The position numbers and the translations under genes are program-made. Of a DNA stretch of 7,975 nt, positions 1 through 6,911 are shown piece after piece. The stretch lies in the NCBI GenBank assembly GCA_021805955.1, contig JAJZDO010000752.1, positions 1 through 7,975 of the forward strand, read 5' to 3'. The notes under the pieces were generated by a model. The model did no database searches. It had not been told where the DNA came from and saw nothing but the letters and a program-made list of their open reading frames with translations. Each line of letters opens with the position of its first letter. The first letter of the stretch is position 1. This DNA comes from Acidobacteriota bacterium. GTDB taxonomy: Bacteria > Acidobacteriota > Terriglobia > Terriglobales > Acidobacteriaceae.

Positions 1-529
1 TGTTGCTACGGAACTGCCGGGAGAGCGCACGCCGCATACCACAGGTCACGACGCGGTGGTGTCCGGATTTTTTTCGAGTTCTACTTTGTGGCCGCACTTC
101 CACGTGACCGAGTCTATGGGGCAGCGCGCGGACGAAGTTCTCCAACTGTTGGAAGTCGAACACCTTCGCAACAAGCCGGTGGGGCAAATGTCGGCAGGGG
201 AAGCGAAGCGCATCTTGATTGGGCGAGCGATCGTGCATCGCCCAAAAATATTGCTGCTCGACGAGCCCAGCAACGGACTCGATCTGGCCGCGCAATGGGA
301 ACTGCGGCACACGATGCGTCGGTTGGCGCAGCAGGGAACTGGAATTCTGCTGATCACCCATCACCTTTCCGATATCCTGCCGGAAATTGAGCGCGTGGTA
401 ATGATGCGACAGGGGCGCATTGTCGGCGATGGATCGAAGGCTGAGATGCTGACCGCAGACCGCTTGCGGCAGATGTTTGGAGTTGAGGTGGAACTTGCCG
501 AGCGAAATGGTTTTTATCATGCGTGGTGA
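1..529 (+). CDS. ABC transporter ATP-binding protein, C-terminal part (5'-truncated by window edge)
   Basis: This is the ATPase subunit of an ABC transporter, which hydrolyses ATP at the cytoplasmic face of the membrane to drive transport. The reading frame is open from base 2 to the TGA at 527-529, giving 175 visible residues. The N-terminus with Walker A and the Q-loop lies off the window. In order, it shows the ABC signature as MSAGE (bases 188-202, a variant of LSGGQ), Walker B ILLLDEP with the catalytic Glu (about 248-268), the D-loop NGLD, and the H-loop in ITHH. The C-terminal part (DILPEIERVVMMRQGRI, then a stretch ending NGFYHAW) resembles the ModF/YlmA-type ATPases (COG1119), which are often annotated as iron-complex or molybdate importers. 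The substrate cannot be told from this fragment, and no permease or binding protein is visible. The internal GTG at 56 is not a credible start, because family homology continues upstream of the signature and Walker A would be missing. The gene converges on the arginine operon and is functionally unrelated as far as can be seen. Confidence -1.
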   Translation, partial: VATELPGERTPHTTGHDAVVSGFFSSSTLWPHFHVTESMGQRADEVLQLLEVEHLRNKPVGQMSAGEAKRILIGRAIVHRPKILLLDEPSNGLDLAAQWELRHTMRRLAQQGTGILLITHHLSDILPEIERVVMMRQGRIVGDGSKAEMLTADRLRQMFGVEVELAERNGFYHAW

Positions 530-548
530 CTTGCCTCGGAAACCCACT

Positions 549-1067
549 CTAAATTTGTAATGGGACCAGGTGTTCCTCTACCCGTACCGGACCTAACACT
601 GCTGTATCCGGCAGCGTGCCGCGGGCCATGGCGAACTCATCGCACGCGTTTAGACGCGGACAGTTCGCGCAATCCTTGTAGATTTTGTCCGGCAACGCAG
701 TCCGGTCGACTTGCACAAATCCGAAGCGCTGGAAAAATCCAGGAATTCGGGTAAACAAGCAAACGCATGGAACGCAGTGGCTCTCCGCTTCCTCAAGAAG
801 GGCTTCCACCAGGCAGCCGCCTGCGCCCTGCTTTTTAGATTTTTCGCTGACCGCGATTGAGCGAATCTCCGCGAGATGCGGGCCATACAGGTGCAGCGCA
901 CCGCAACCGAGGAACTCCCCTTCGTCGGTCTCCGCCACCGTAAAGTCGCGAATATTCTCGTAGATCTCCGCAAAGCTCCGCGGCAGCAAGGTGCCATCGT
1001 AGGATAAGCTTCGAATCAGGCCGTGAATCGCGTTCGCATCCGGTAAACGCGCTTTACGGGCCCGCAT
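549..1067 (-). CDS. argA: Short ArgA-like GNAT acetyltransferase (probable N-acetylglutamate synthase)
   Basis: This is a 172-residue GNAT protein that probably transfers acetyl from acetyl-CoA to glutamate, the first step of the pathway. It resembles the stand-alone ArgA-type GNATs (COG1246), not E. coli ArgA, which carries an extra amino-acid-kinase domain. Visible features are an N-terminal RKARLPDANAIHGLI helix region (4-18), LPRSFAEIYENIRDF (28-42), the acetyl-CoA-binding strand and loop EIRSIAV...KKQGAGG (68-84), and FFQRFGF (111-117). A cysteine cluster C133-x2-C136-x5-C142 precedes DEFAM, and five more Cys occur at 55, 85, 98, 101 and 103. About 25 residues follow the usual family end. 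The ATG at 1067 is chosen because GGGGAGG lies 5 bases upstream and the protein then starts where the family does; the frame stays open to 1223, but that stretch is argH coding sequence. The start overlaps the argH end by 14 bp. The enzyme class is firm. The glutamate substrate is inferred from family and operon, since other GNAT roles cannot be excluded by sequence. Confidence -1.
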   Translation of the reverse strand: MRARKARLPDANAIHGLIRSLSYDGTLLPRSFAEIYENIRDFTVAETDEGEFLGCGALHLYGPHLAEIRSIAVSEKSKKQGAGGCLVEALLEEAESHCVPCVCLFTRIPGFFQRFGFVQVDRTALPDKIYKDCANCPRLNACDEFAMARGTLPDTAVLGPVRVEEHLVPLQI

Positions 1068-2535
1068 GTTTTCCTCCCCGTGACGCGATTGCCGCTTCGT
1101 TGCGGTAACTCTCTGCATGAGGATTGGACGCACGACGAGACGCTTCTGATTCCATCCACTGCGATGCGCGCAGTTCTGCCATCGCCAAATCCTTGCGCAC
1201 GCGAGACCGCGCAGTTCCGCCAATCACGTCATGACAATCCAGCGTCGCTTCCAAAGTGATGGCCGCAAAAAAGTCCTGCTCAAACGCCGGGCTGAACTTG
1301 CGCAGTTCCTCGAGCGTCAGTCCGTTCAATTCGCATCCTTTGCCCAGGCAATCGCGCACCGCGTTGCCGATAATTTCGTGAGCGGTGCGAAAGGCCACGC
1401 CCTTGTGGACTAGATACGTGGCCGCCGCCATCGCGTTCAGAAAGCCAGATGTACATGCTGCCAGCATTTTGTCTGTCCGAAAATGAAGCGCGTGCGTGAA
1501 TCGGCCGAGCAGCGAGAGCAATGCATGCATCTCTTCCGTCGCTGCAAAGATCGCTTCCTGCGTTTCCTGCATGTCCTTGTTGTAGGCCAGGGGCAGTCCC
1601 TTCAATTGCAGTTCCACTGTATGCGAAGCCGCAATGATGCGGCCTGACTTGGCCCGTGCAAGTTCTGAGAGATCTGGATTTTTCTTTTGAGGCATGGCGC
1701 TCGAACCGGTCGAAAAGGCTTCCGGCAAATCGACAAAGCCGAACTCGGCTGTCGCGTAGAGTGTGATTTCCTCGGCGAAGCGGCTGATGTGTAATGCCAT
1801 CTGCGCCAACGTCTGCAAATACTCCAGCGCAAAGTCGCGATCGCTGGTGGCATCCAAGCTGTTTGCCGTCGGCTCATCGAACCCCAGTTGGTGCGCGATC
1901 GTCGCTCGATTCAGCGGCAACGTCGCTCCTGCGACGGCGCCTGATCCGAGCGGGCAAACATTCAAGCGTTTTGCGCAATCTGCCAGTCGTGTGGTGTCTC
2001 GCTGCAGCATGGAAACATAGGCCAGCAACCAGTGTGCAATCAGTACGGGTTCGGCCCGCTGCATATGGGTATAGGCAGGCATCGCTGCTTCGTCCGCTGC
2101 CTTCGCCTGCACCAGGAATGCTTGCATCCACAGAAGGAGATCGGTCTGTAGCGTCGCGATCGAGTCGCGCACGTACAGCCGCAGATCGGTGGCGATCTGT
2201 TCATTCCGGCTGCGGCCAGTGTGCAGTTTCAGCGCTGTTGTGCCAATACGCGACTTCAATTCCAACTCGACAAAATGGTGAACATCCTCCGCATCGGGAT
2301 GTTTTTCCCTGGCAGGTCCTCCAGATTCAAAGTCTGCCAGGATGCCGTCCAGGCCCGCGCAAATCGAGTGCAATTCATCTTCCGTCAACACGTGCAGTTC
2401 CGCCAACGCACCTGCGTGCGCCTTGCTGGCAACCACTTCGTAGGGAATTAGCCGCCAGTCAAAACGAAACGAGCGTTGCCAGCCATCGAAGGTAGCATCG
2501 AGTGGCTCACGAAATCTGCCCGACCACATTTTCAC
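1054..2535 (-). CDS. argH: Argininosuccinate lyase
   Basis: This enzyme cleaves argininosuccinate to arginine and fumarate in the cytoplasm, the last step of the pathway. It belongs to the fumarase/aspartase superfamily and is active as a tetramer in studied members. The 493-residue protein has WSGRF at its N-terminus (4-8), HTGRSRNEQ (105-113), the catalytic-His region YTHMQRAEP (155-163), GSGAVAGATLPLNR (197-210), and the family signature GSSAMPQKKNP (277-287) with catalytic Ser279. The body ends near residue 458, and about 35 further residues form a polar tail not needed for the fold in shorter homologues. The start is a GTG at 2535 whose first bases overlap the argG TGA (GTGA). GGAG at 2544-2547 is 8 bases from this GTG. 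An ATG two codons later (2529) would be 14 bases from it and is less likely. The last codons also encode the ribosome binding site of the following acetyltransferase gene, so the two are probably translationally coupled. Identification is certain. Confidence -1.
   Translation of the reverse strand: MKMWSGRFREPLDATFDGWQRSFRFDWRLIPYEVVASKAHAGALAELHVLTEDELHSICAGLDGILADFESGGPAREKHPDAEDVHHFVELELKSRIGTTALKLHTGRSRNEQIATDLRLYVRDSIATLQTDLLLWMQAFLVQAKAADEAAMPAYTHMQRAEPVLIAHWLLAYVSMLQRDTTRLADCAKRLNVCPLGSGAVAGATLPLNRATIAHQLGFDEPTANSLDATSDRDFALEYLQTLAQMALHISRFAEEITLYATAEFGFVDLPEAFSTGSSAMPQKKNPDLSELARAKSGRIIAASHTVELQLKGLPLAYNKDMQETQEAIFAATEEMHALLSLLGRFTHALHFRTDKMLAACTSGFLNAMAAATYLVHKGVAFRTAHEIIGNAVRDCLGKGCELNGLTLEELRKFSPAFEQDFFAAITLEATLDCHDVIGGTARSRVRKDLAMAELRASQWMESEASRRASNPHAESYRNEAAIASRGGKHAGP
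1073..1079 (-). promoter_or_regulatory. Ribosome binding site of the argA-like GNAT gene
   Basis: GGGGAGG lies 5 bases before the ATG at 1067, inside the last codons of argH (encoding Arg-Gly-Gly). It decides the start at 1067 over the upstream in-frame ATG at 1223 and implies that ribosomes finishing argH could re-initiate here. Confidence -1.
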
Positions 2536-3743
2536 CGCACTGTCTCCAGGTGCTTCTTCAAGTGGGTCAGGGTGCGCGCCGGCAAGCCAAGAATGCGAAT
2601 AAATCCGGCAGCATCTTTCTGGTCATAGCTTGCGCCCATCGTGAACGACGACAGTTCCGGCGAATAGAGGGCGAACTCGCTGGCGCGTCCTGCAATGCTG
2701 ACGTTGCCTTTATAGAGTGCCAGCTTCACCGTGCCGGTCACGCTTTTCTGCGTGGTGGCAACGAAACCGTCCAGGGCCTCGCGCAGCGGTGTAAACCACA
2801 GTCCGAAATAGACCAGTTCGGCATATTTCAACGCGATCTGCTGTTTGTAGTGCTTCACTTCGCGCTCCAGCGTCATCGCCTCCAGCTCGCGATGCGCAGC
2901 CATAATCAACGTGCCGCCAGGCGTTTCATAAATGCCGCGACTCTTGATGCCGACAAAGCGGTTTTCGACCAGGTCAATGCGTCCCACAGCATTGCGCGCT
3001 GCAATTTCATTCAGTAGCTCTAGTAGTTGCACTGGGTCGAGTCGCATGCCGTTTACAGAGACTGGAGTCCCCTGCTCAAATCCAATCTCGACTATCTCCG
3101 TGCGATCGGGCGCATCTTGCGGCGAGCGCGTCCACACCCAAGTGCTCTCCAGCGGAGCATTGCCGGCATCTTCCAACTCACCGCCTTCATGGCTGATGTG
3201 CCACAGGTTGCGATCGCGCGAATGAATTTTTTCGCGGCTCTGGGCAACCTGGATGCCGTGCGCTTCGGCGTAGTCCAGGCAATCTTCACGCGACTTCAAG
3301 TCCCACTCACGCCAGGGCGCAATGATGGTCAACTCCGGTGCGAGTGCCTGGTACGCGTGCTCAAACCGCACTTGATCGTTGCCTTTTCCGGTCGATCCGT
3401 GGGAAAGGGCTTCGGCGCCTTCTGCCAATGCCACCTCCACCTGGTGCTTGGCGATTACAGGTCGCGCCATCGATGTACCGAGCAGATATTTGTCCTCATA
3501 TACGGCGCCCGCGCGGACGGTAGGGAAGACATAATCCGTCAAGAACTCTTCACGCAAATCGAGCACGACGGCTTTTTTCGCGCCCGTAGCGTACGCCTTG
3601 GCCTTCACGGCGTCGAGATCTTCTCCCTGACCAACGTCGGCGATCATCGCGATCACATCCATGCCGTAATTTTCATTCAGCCAGGGAATGATGATGGAAG
3701 TGTCCAGGCCGCCGGAATATGCCAACACAACTTTCTTTGCCAT
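2532..3743 (-). CDS. argG: Argininosuccinate synthase
   Basis: This enzyme joins citrulline and aspartate using ATP, giving argininosuccinate, AMP and pyrophosphate, in the cytoplasm. At 403 residues the protein is the normal length for type I synthases. The N-type ATP pyrophosphatase loop SGGLDTS is at 10-16, the conserved HGSTGKGNDQVRFE block (usually HGxTGKGND) at 115-128, and HSRDRNLWHISHEGG at 174-188. GIYETPGGTLI and the C-terminal helix region are also present, and nothing essential is missing. The start ATG at 3743 follows an AAAAGGAG site 6 bases upstream. It is separated from argF by 23 bp, the only non-overlapping junction in the operon. Its TGA overlaps the argH GTG. Identification is certain. 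Confidence -1.
   Translation of the reverse strand: MAKKVVLAYSGGLDTSIIIPWLNENYGMDVIAMIADVGQGEDLDAVKAKAYATGAKKAVVLDLREEFLTDYVFPTVRAGAVYEDKYLLGTSMARPVIAKHQVEVALAEGAEALSHGSTGKGNDQVRFEHAYQALAPELTIIAPWREWDLKSREDCLDYAEAHGIQVAQSREKIHSRDRNLWHISHEGGELEDAGNAPLESTWVWTRSPQDAPDRTEIVEIGFEQGTPVSVNGMRLDPVQLLELLNEIAARNAVGRIDLVENRFVGIKSRGIYETPGGTLIMAAHRELEAMTLEREVKHYKQQIALKYAELVYFGLWFTPLREALDGFVATTQKSVTGTVKLALYKGNVSIAGRASEFALYSPELSSFTMGASYDQKDAAGFIRILGLPARTLTHLKKHLETVR
2544..2547 (-). promoter_or_regulatory. Ribosome binding site of argH (supports GTG start)
   Basis: GGAG within the 3' end of argG is 8 bases from GTG 2535 and 14 bases from the alternative ATG at 2529. The spacing favours the GTG, which also overlaps the argG stop codon. 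Confidence -1.
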
Positions 3744-3749
3744 GTAAAA

Positions 3750-3757
3750 CTCCTTTT
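3750..3757 (-). promoter_or_regulatory. Ribosome binding site of argG
   Basis: AAAAGGAG sits 6 bases before the argG ATG, inside the 23-bp argF-argG gap. The rest of the gap shows no convincing promoter or stem-loop. Confidence -1.
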
Positions 3758-3766
3758 CAGATCTTG

Positions 3767-4888
3767 TTAGAAGGACGATTGTGTGGAGCGCTTATGTGTT
3801 TTGCGAGTAAAAGGTCGCACGCCTTCGAGTCGCGAGCCAGCCAGGTCTGTCAGCGGTGTGGCATCGTCGGCGGCATCCAACAGCAGAAGAAGAATTGCCT
3901 TCTGCACATGCATCCGATTTTCCGCCTGATCGAAGACAACAGACTGCGTACTGTCCATCACTTCATCCGTGACTTCGTTGCCGCGTCGCGCGGGCAGGCA
4001 GTGCATAAATACAGCATGCTGCGCCGCCAGCGACATCATCTTGTTGTTCACTTGGTAGGAGGCAAAGATTTGCTGCCGCAGGTCGGCTTCGTTTTCCTGG
4101 CCCATGCTGGTCCACTGATCGGTATAGATGGCGTCCGCGCCAGAAACAGCTTCGCTAGCATCATTGACGCAGGCTACGGTACCGGCCGGAATGTTTTCAG
4201 CGCTGGCGGCTAATACTCTCGCCGCAGCGAGGAACTCCGCCTTCGGCTCATAACCCTTCGGAGAGGCCAACGTGATGTTGGCACCCGTCAATACCGCTGT
4301 CAGCAGCAGCGAGTGGGCAACGTTGTTGCCGTCGCCGACATAGGCCAGCCGCAAGCCGCGCAGATTGCCGAAACGCTCCTCCAGCGTAAAAATGTCTGCC
4401 AGAGCCTGACATGGATGTTCAATATCGCTGAGCGCATTCACCACCGGAACCCTTGCATACCGCGCCATCTCCGTGATGGTTTCGTGGCTGTAGGTGCGCA
4501 ACACAATCACGTCAATCCAGCGCTCCAGATTATGGGCAACGTCGGCCAGGGTTTCCCGCTCTCCCAGCCGCGAACCTTTCTGGTCGATGAAAATTGCAGA
4601 GCCGCCAAGCGTGTTGATGCCCGCTTCAAACGTCATCCGGGTGCGTAGCGAATCCTTCTCAAAAAACATCACCAGCTGCTTGGCTGCGAGCGCCTGGCGG
4701 TAGAGTTCCGGCCGCGCTTTCACGGCGTGGGCAGTGTCCAGAATCAGTCGCACATCCGCCGCACTCAAATCCCGGATTGAGCAGAGGTCGCGTCCCGCCA
4801 GCGTATTCGGTAATTTTGAGGCCGGGATGGAAATGGGGGTATCCTGCGCGATTGCGGTTGATTTCATTGCGTAAGATTTTGTTGTCAT
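3767..4888 (-). CDS. argF: Ornithine carbamoyltransferase, with SLRTR variant motif and terminal extensions
   Basis: This enzyme transfers carbamoyl from carbamoyl phosphate to ornithine, giving citrulline, in the cytoplasm. The protein has 373 residues against about 305-340 for most homologues. The extra length is a leader of about 30 residues before LAGRDLCSIRDLS and a tail of about 35 after the last helix NRMHVQKAIL (324-333), ending in a basic TRKTHKR stretch. The carbamoyl-phosphate motif reads SLRTR (80-84) where classical enzymes have STRTR. The HPCQALAD block is at 158-165. The ornithine-binding loop DQWTSMG (257-263, matching DxxxSMG) and HCLPA (296-300) are intact, which supports true ornithine specificity over N-acetyl- or N-succinylornithine. 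SLRTR occurs in succinylornithine transcarbamylases but, as I recall, also in some genuine ornithine enzymes. The ATG at 4888 overlaps the argD stop (ATGA) and has AAGGAG 7 bases upstream. A second ATG seven codons in (4867) lacks such a site. The family call is certain and the exact substrate is very likely. Confidence -1.
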   Translation of the reverse strand: MTTKSYAMKSTAIAQDTPISIPASKLPNTLAGRDLCSIRDLSAADVRLILDTAHAVKARPELYRQALAAKQLVMFFEKDSLRTRMTFEAGINTLGGSAIFIDQKGSRLGERETLADVAHNLERWIDVIVLRTYSHETITEMARYARVPVVNALSDIEHPCQALADIFTLEERFGNLRGLRLAYVGDGNNVAHSLLLTAVLTGANITLASPKGYEPKAEFLAAARVLAASAENIPAGTVACVNDASEAVSGADAIYTDQWTSMGQENEADLRQQIFASYQVNNKMMSLAAQHAVFMHCLPARRGNEVTDEVMDSTQSVVFDQAENRMHVQKAILLLLLDAADDATPLTDLAGSRLEGVRPFTRKTHKRSTQSSF

Positions 4889-6132
4889 GCTTGGGCTCCT
4901 TGCACTGCTGCTGAAAGATTCGCAGCTGCTGCGCTGGACAAAATCTCATCCAGTGCATGTACTGCCTGGTCAACATGTTGGTGCTCGATGATGAAGGGCG
5001 GCAAAAAGCGCAACACCGTCTCGCTCGTCCGATTGATGATCATGTGGCGCTCCATCATTTGCGCGACCACATGCTTGGCTAATGCGGCGTCAGACAATTC
5101 CATCCCCAGCATCAATCCTTTGCCGCGTACTTCCACAATGGCGGAGTGATGCGCGGCCAGCGATTGCAATTGTTCCAGAAAGTATTTTCCTGTCTTGCGG
5201 ATATGATCCAGAAGGTTGTCGCGGCGCATCGTATCGATAACAGCGATTGCCACCGCGCAGGCTAGTGGGCCTCCGCCAAATGTGGTGCCATGCATGCCCG
5301 GGGAAAGCGCGCGCGCAGCTTCTTCCGTGCAGAGCATGGCTCCAATCGGGATTCCGCCGCCAAGCGGCTTCGCCAACGTGGTCACATCCGGTAGGATTCC
5401 ATAGTGCTGATACGCACACCACTCGCCAGTCCGCCCAAGTCCGCTTTGAATTTCATCGGCCAACAGCAGCGCGCCGGTCTGTTGGGTCAGGCGTCGCGCC
5501 GCCGCAAAAAATTCTTTTGATACGGGACGGATGCCGCCTTCTCCCTGTACCGGCTCCAAACAAACGGCGCAAACTTCATTCGAGAATTTCGCTTCCAGAT
5601 CGGCGATGTCGTCGAACCGCACGAACTCGATGCCCGCTAACAACGGTTCAAAAGGCCCGCGATAGGCCAGCTTGTGCGTTGTCGACACCGAGCCCATGGT
5701 GCGGCCATGAAAGCTGTGTTCCAGCGCCAGAATTTTCGTGCCCAGACGATGACCTTCCTCGCGGCGCAATGTGGCGTAAGCACGCGCCAGTTTCAACGCA
5801 GCTTCCCATGCCTCGGTGCCGCTGTTGCAGAAAAATACGCGATCCAACCCCGTCATCTCGGTCAGGCGCAAGGCAAGCTCGGCCTGGCCCGGGTGATAAA
5901 AGAGGTTGGAGGTGTGCATCAGTTTTCGGCTCTGCTCGTCGATCGCAGCCTGAATCGCCGGATGACCGTAGCCCAGCGCGCTCACGCCGATCCCGCTCAA
6001 TAGGTCAAGATATGCAACCCCGTTTTCGTCCAGGAGATGGACTCCTTCACCGCTGACAAAACTGATTGGCGTGCGGTCATACGTCTTGACCAGCAATTTC
6101 GCTTCCGCCGTGCGAATGTCGTTCAGCCTCAT
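4885..6132 (-). CDS. argD: Acetylornithine aminotransferase
   Basis: This PLP enzyme moves an amino group from glutamate to N-acetylglutamate semialdehyde, giving N-acetylornithine; class III aminotransferases of this type may also act in lysine synthesis. The 415-residue protein is complete. It shows [17 protein letters not shown] (42-58), [15 protein letters not shown] (103-117), [10 protein letters not shown] (139-148), the PLP-binding [11 protein letters not shown] (226-236), the Schiff-base lysine K255 in [23 protein letters not shown] (281-293), and the substrate-carboxylate region LRFLPP (374-379). Most family members have EANEAA where this has EAWEAA. The ATG at 6132 overlaps the argB TGA (ATGA) and is preceded by a nine-base match to the anti-Shine-Dalgarno sequence. 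An in-frame ATG at 6174 lies inside argB and adds 14 residues with no family resemblance, so it was not used. The last eight residues or so are an Ala/Gln-rich tail that also encodes the argF ribosome binding site. Identification is certain at the family level; gabD-like or astC-like roles are unlikely given the operon. Confidence -1.
   Translation of the reverse strand: MRLNDIRTAEAKLLVKTYDRTPISFVSGEGVHLLDENGVAYLDLLSGIGVSALGYGHPAIQAAIDEQSRKLMHTSNLFYHPGQAELALRLTEMTGLDRVFFCNSGTEAWEAALKLARAYATLRREEGHRLGTKILALEHSFHGRTMGSVSTTHKLAYRGPFEPLLAGIEFVRFDDIADLEAKFSNEVCAVCLEPVQGEGGIRPVSKEFFAAARRLTQQTGALLLADEIQSGLGRTGEWCAYQHYGILPDVTTLAKPLGGGIPIGAMLCTEEAARALSPGMHGTTFGGGPLACAVAIAVIDTMRRDNLLDHIRKTGKYFLEQLQSLAAHHSAIVEVRGKGLMLGMELSDAALAKHVVAQMMERHMIINRTSETVLRFLPPFIIEHQHVDQAVHALDEILSSAAAANLSAAVQGAQA
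4896..4901 (-). promoter_or_regulatory. Ribosome binding site of argF
   Basis: AAGGAG lies 7 bases before ATG 4888, within the last codons of argD. It favours this start over the internal ATG at 4867, which has no such site. Confidence -1.
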
Positions 6133-6911
6133 GCCACCATCACCTCCGTGCCTTGTGGGGTTCGTGCTGAGCAAATATCAGGCAATAGCGCCGCGGAGTC
6201 GGCGGGGAAAATCCGAACCCGCTGCACGCCGCCCAGCAATGCTTCGCGGCACGCTCCCAATTTCGGCAGCATGCCACCGCTGACGACGGCCGTGCGCGTC
6301 AGTTCTGGAATTTGTTTCAGCGTGAGCCAGCGCATCACTTCGCCATCCGCCCCGCGCACTCCGGGTACATCCGTCAAAAACACCAGCACGTCGGCATGGC
6401 AGGTCATCGCGCAGGCCGCTGCCATCTCGTCGGCGTTGACGTTGTAGTATTCGCCGTCGAACCCCAGCGCAACGCTGGAAAGGACGGGGATCGCGCCCAT
6501 CTGCCAGATCGCCAGCAGCCAACGCGGATCGGAGGATGCGATCTCTCCTACGAACCCAAGGTCGGGCGCGGTGCGCTTCTTGCGGGCGCGAAAAACCAAA
6601 CCGTCGCCGCCAGAAAGCCCGACGGCTGCCTGGCCATGTTTGCCAATAGCTGCCACCAATTGCTTATTGACGCGACCGGCGAGCACCATCAAAGCCGCAT
6701 CGCGCGTTTCCGCGTCGGTGATTCGCAGGCCCGCTATAAACTCGCTCTGCTTGCCAAGTTGCGCCAGCGTCCGCGTCAGAGCCGCTCCGCCGCCGTGGAC
6801 CACTGCGACCTGATGACCGTTGCGCACCAGGTCGACAATCGCCTGGGTGCTGCCGCGCAGCGTGACTGGGTTTTCCAGCGAGGCTCCGCCGAGTTTGATG
6901 ACAAATTTCAC
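6129..6911 (-). CDS. argB: Acetylglutamate kinase, short form
   Basis: This enzyme phosphorylates N-acetylglutamate with ATP in the cytoplasm, the second step of the pathway. The 260-residue protein is an amino-acid-kinase fold with KLGGA (6-10, K6 phosphate-binding), VHGGG (38-42), the substrate arginine in FIAGLRITD (58-66), AVGLSGGDG (96-104), LGFVGEI (118-124), YYNVNAD (155-161), FLTDVPGV (178-185) and GGMLPKL (212-218, K217). It has essentially no residues before the first strand. Arginine-inhibited hexameric kinases carry an extra N-terminal helix of about 20-30 residues; the short E. coli type lacks it and is insensitive, so this one is predicted to be insensitive. The start is GTG at 6911, with AGGAGGG 6 bases upstream and a GTGA overlap with the argC stop. 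An upstream in-frame ATG at 7397 only reads argC out of frame. Its TGA overlaps the argD ATG. Identification is certain; the allosteric statement is inference. Confidence -1.
   Translation of the reverse strand: MKFVIKLGGASLENPVTLRGSTQAIVDLVRNGHQVAVVHGGGAALTRTLAQLGKQSEFIAGLRITDAETRDAALMVLAGRVNKQLVAAIGKHGQAAVGLSGGDGLVFRARKKRTAPDLGFVGEIASSDPRWLLAIWQMGAIPVLSSVALGFDGEYYNVNADEMAAACAMTCHADVLVFLTDVPGVRGADGEVMRWLTLKQIPELTRTAVVSGGMLPKLGACREALLGGVQRVRIFPADSAALLPDICSARTPQGTEVMVA
6139..6147 (-). promoter_or_regulatory. Extended ribosome binding site of argD
   Basis: GGAGGTGAT is a nine-base match to the complement of the 16S rRNA 3' end. It ends 6 bases before ATG 6132, inside the end of argB. It is the longest such match in the operon and decides the argD start over the in-frame ATG at 6174. 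Confidence -1.

Noticed and set aside
550..590. Possible terminator hairpin at the convergent gene ends
   Set aside because: The best pairing I find around 553-576 is a four-base CCCA/TGGG stem with a long loop and no T run.
1068..1223. 52-residue N-terminal extension of the GNAT protein
   Set aside because: It is argH sequence in another frame. The ATG at 1067 has a good ribosome binding site and the family N-terminus.
1794..2495. Plus-strand open frame of 233 codons opposite argH
   Set aside because: It is a shadow of argH; the Arg/Ser/Pro-rich translation is typical of antisense frames in GC-rich DNA.
3027..3770. Long plus-strand open frame of 247 codons opposite argG
   Set aside because: It is a shadow of argG on the other strand. 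The translation is low-complexity with many Arg, His and Cys residues and no family motif, and argG is certain.
3767..4888. Calling ArgF an N-acetyl- or N-succinylornithine carbamoyltransferase
   Set aside because: The DxxxSMG and HCLP motifs of ornithine enzymes are intact; the SLRTR variant alone is not enough. Kept only as a finding to check.
5247..6056. Plus-strand open frame of 269 codons opposite argD
   Set aside because: It is antisense to a fully conserved argD, with Pro/Arg/Ser-rich translation and no recognisable domain or ribosome binding site.
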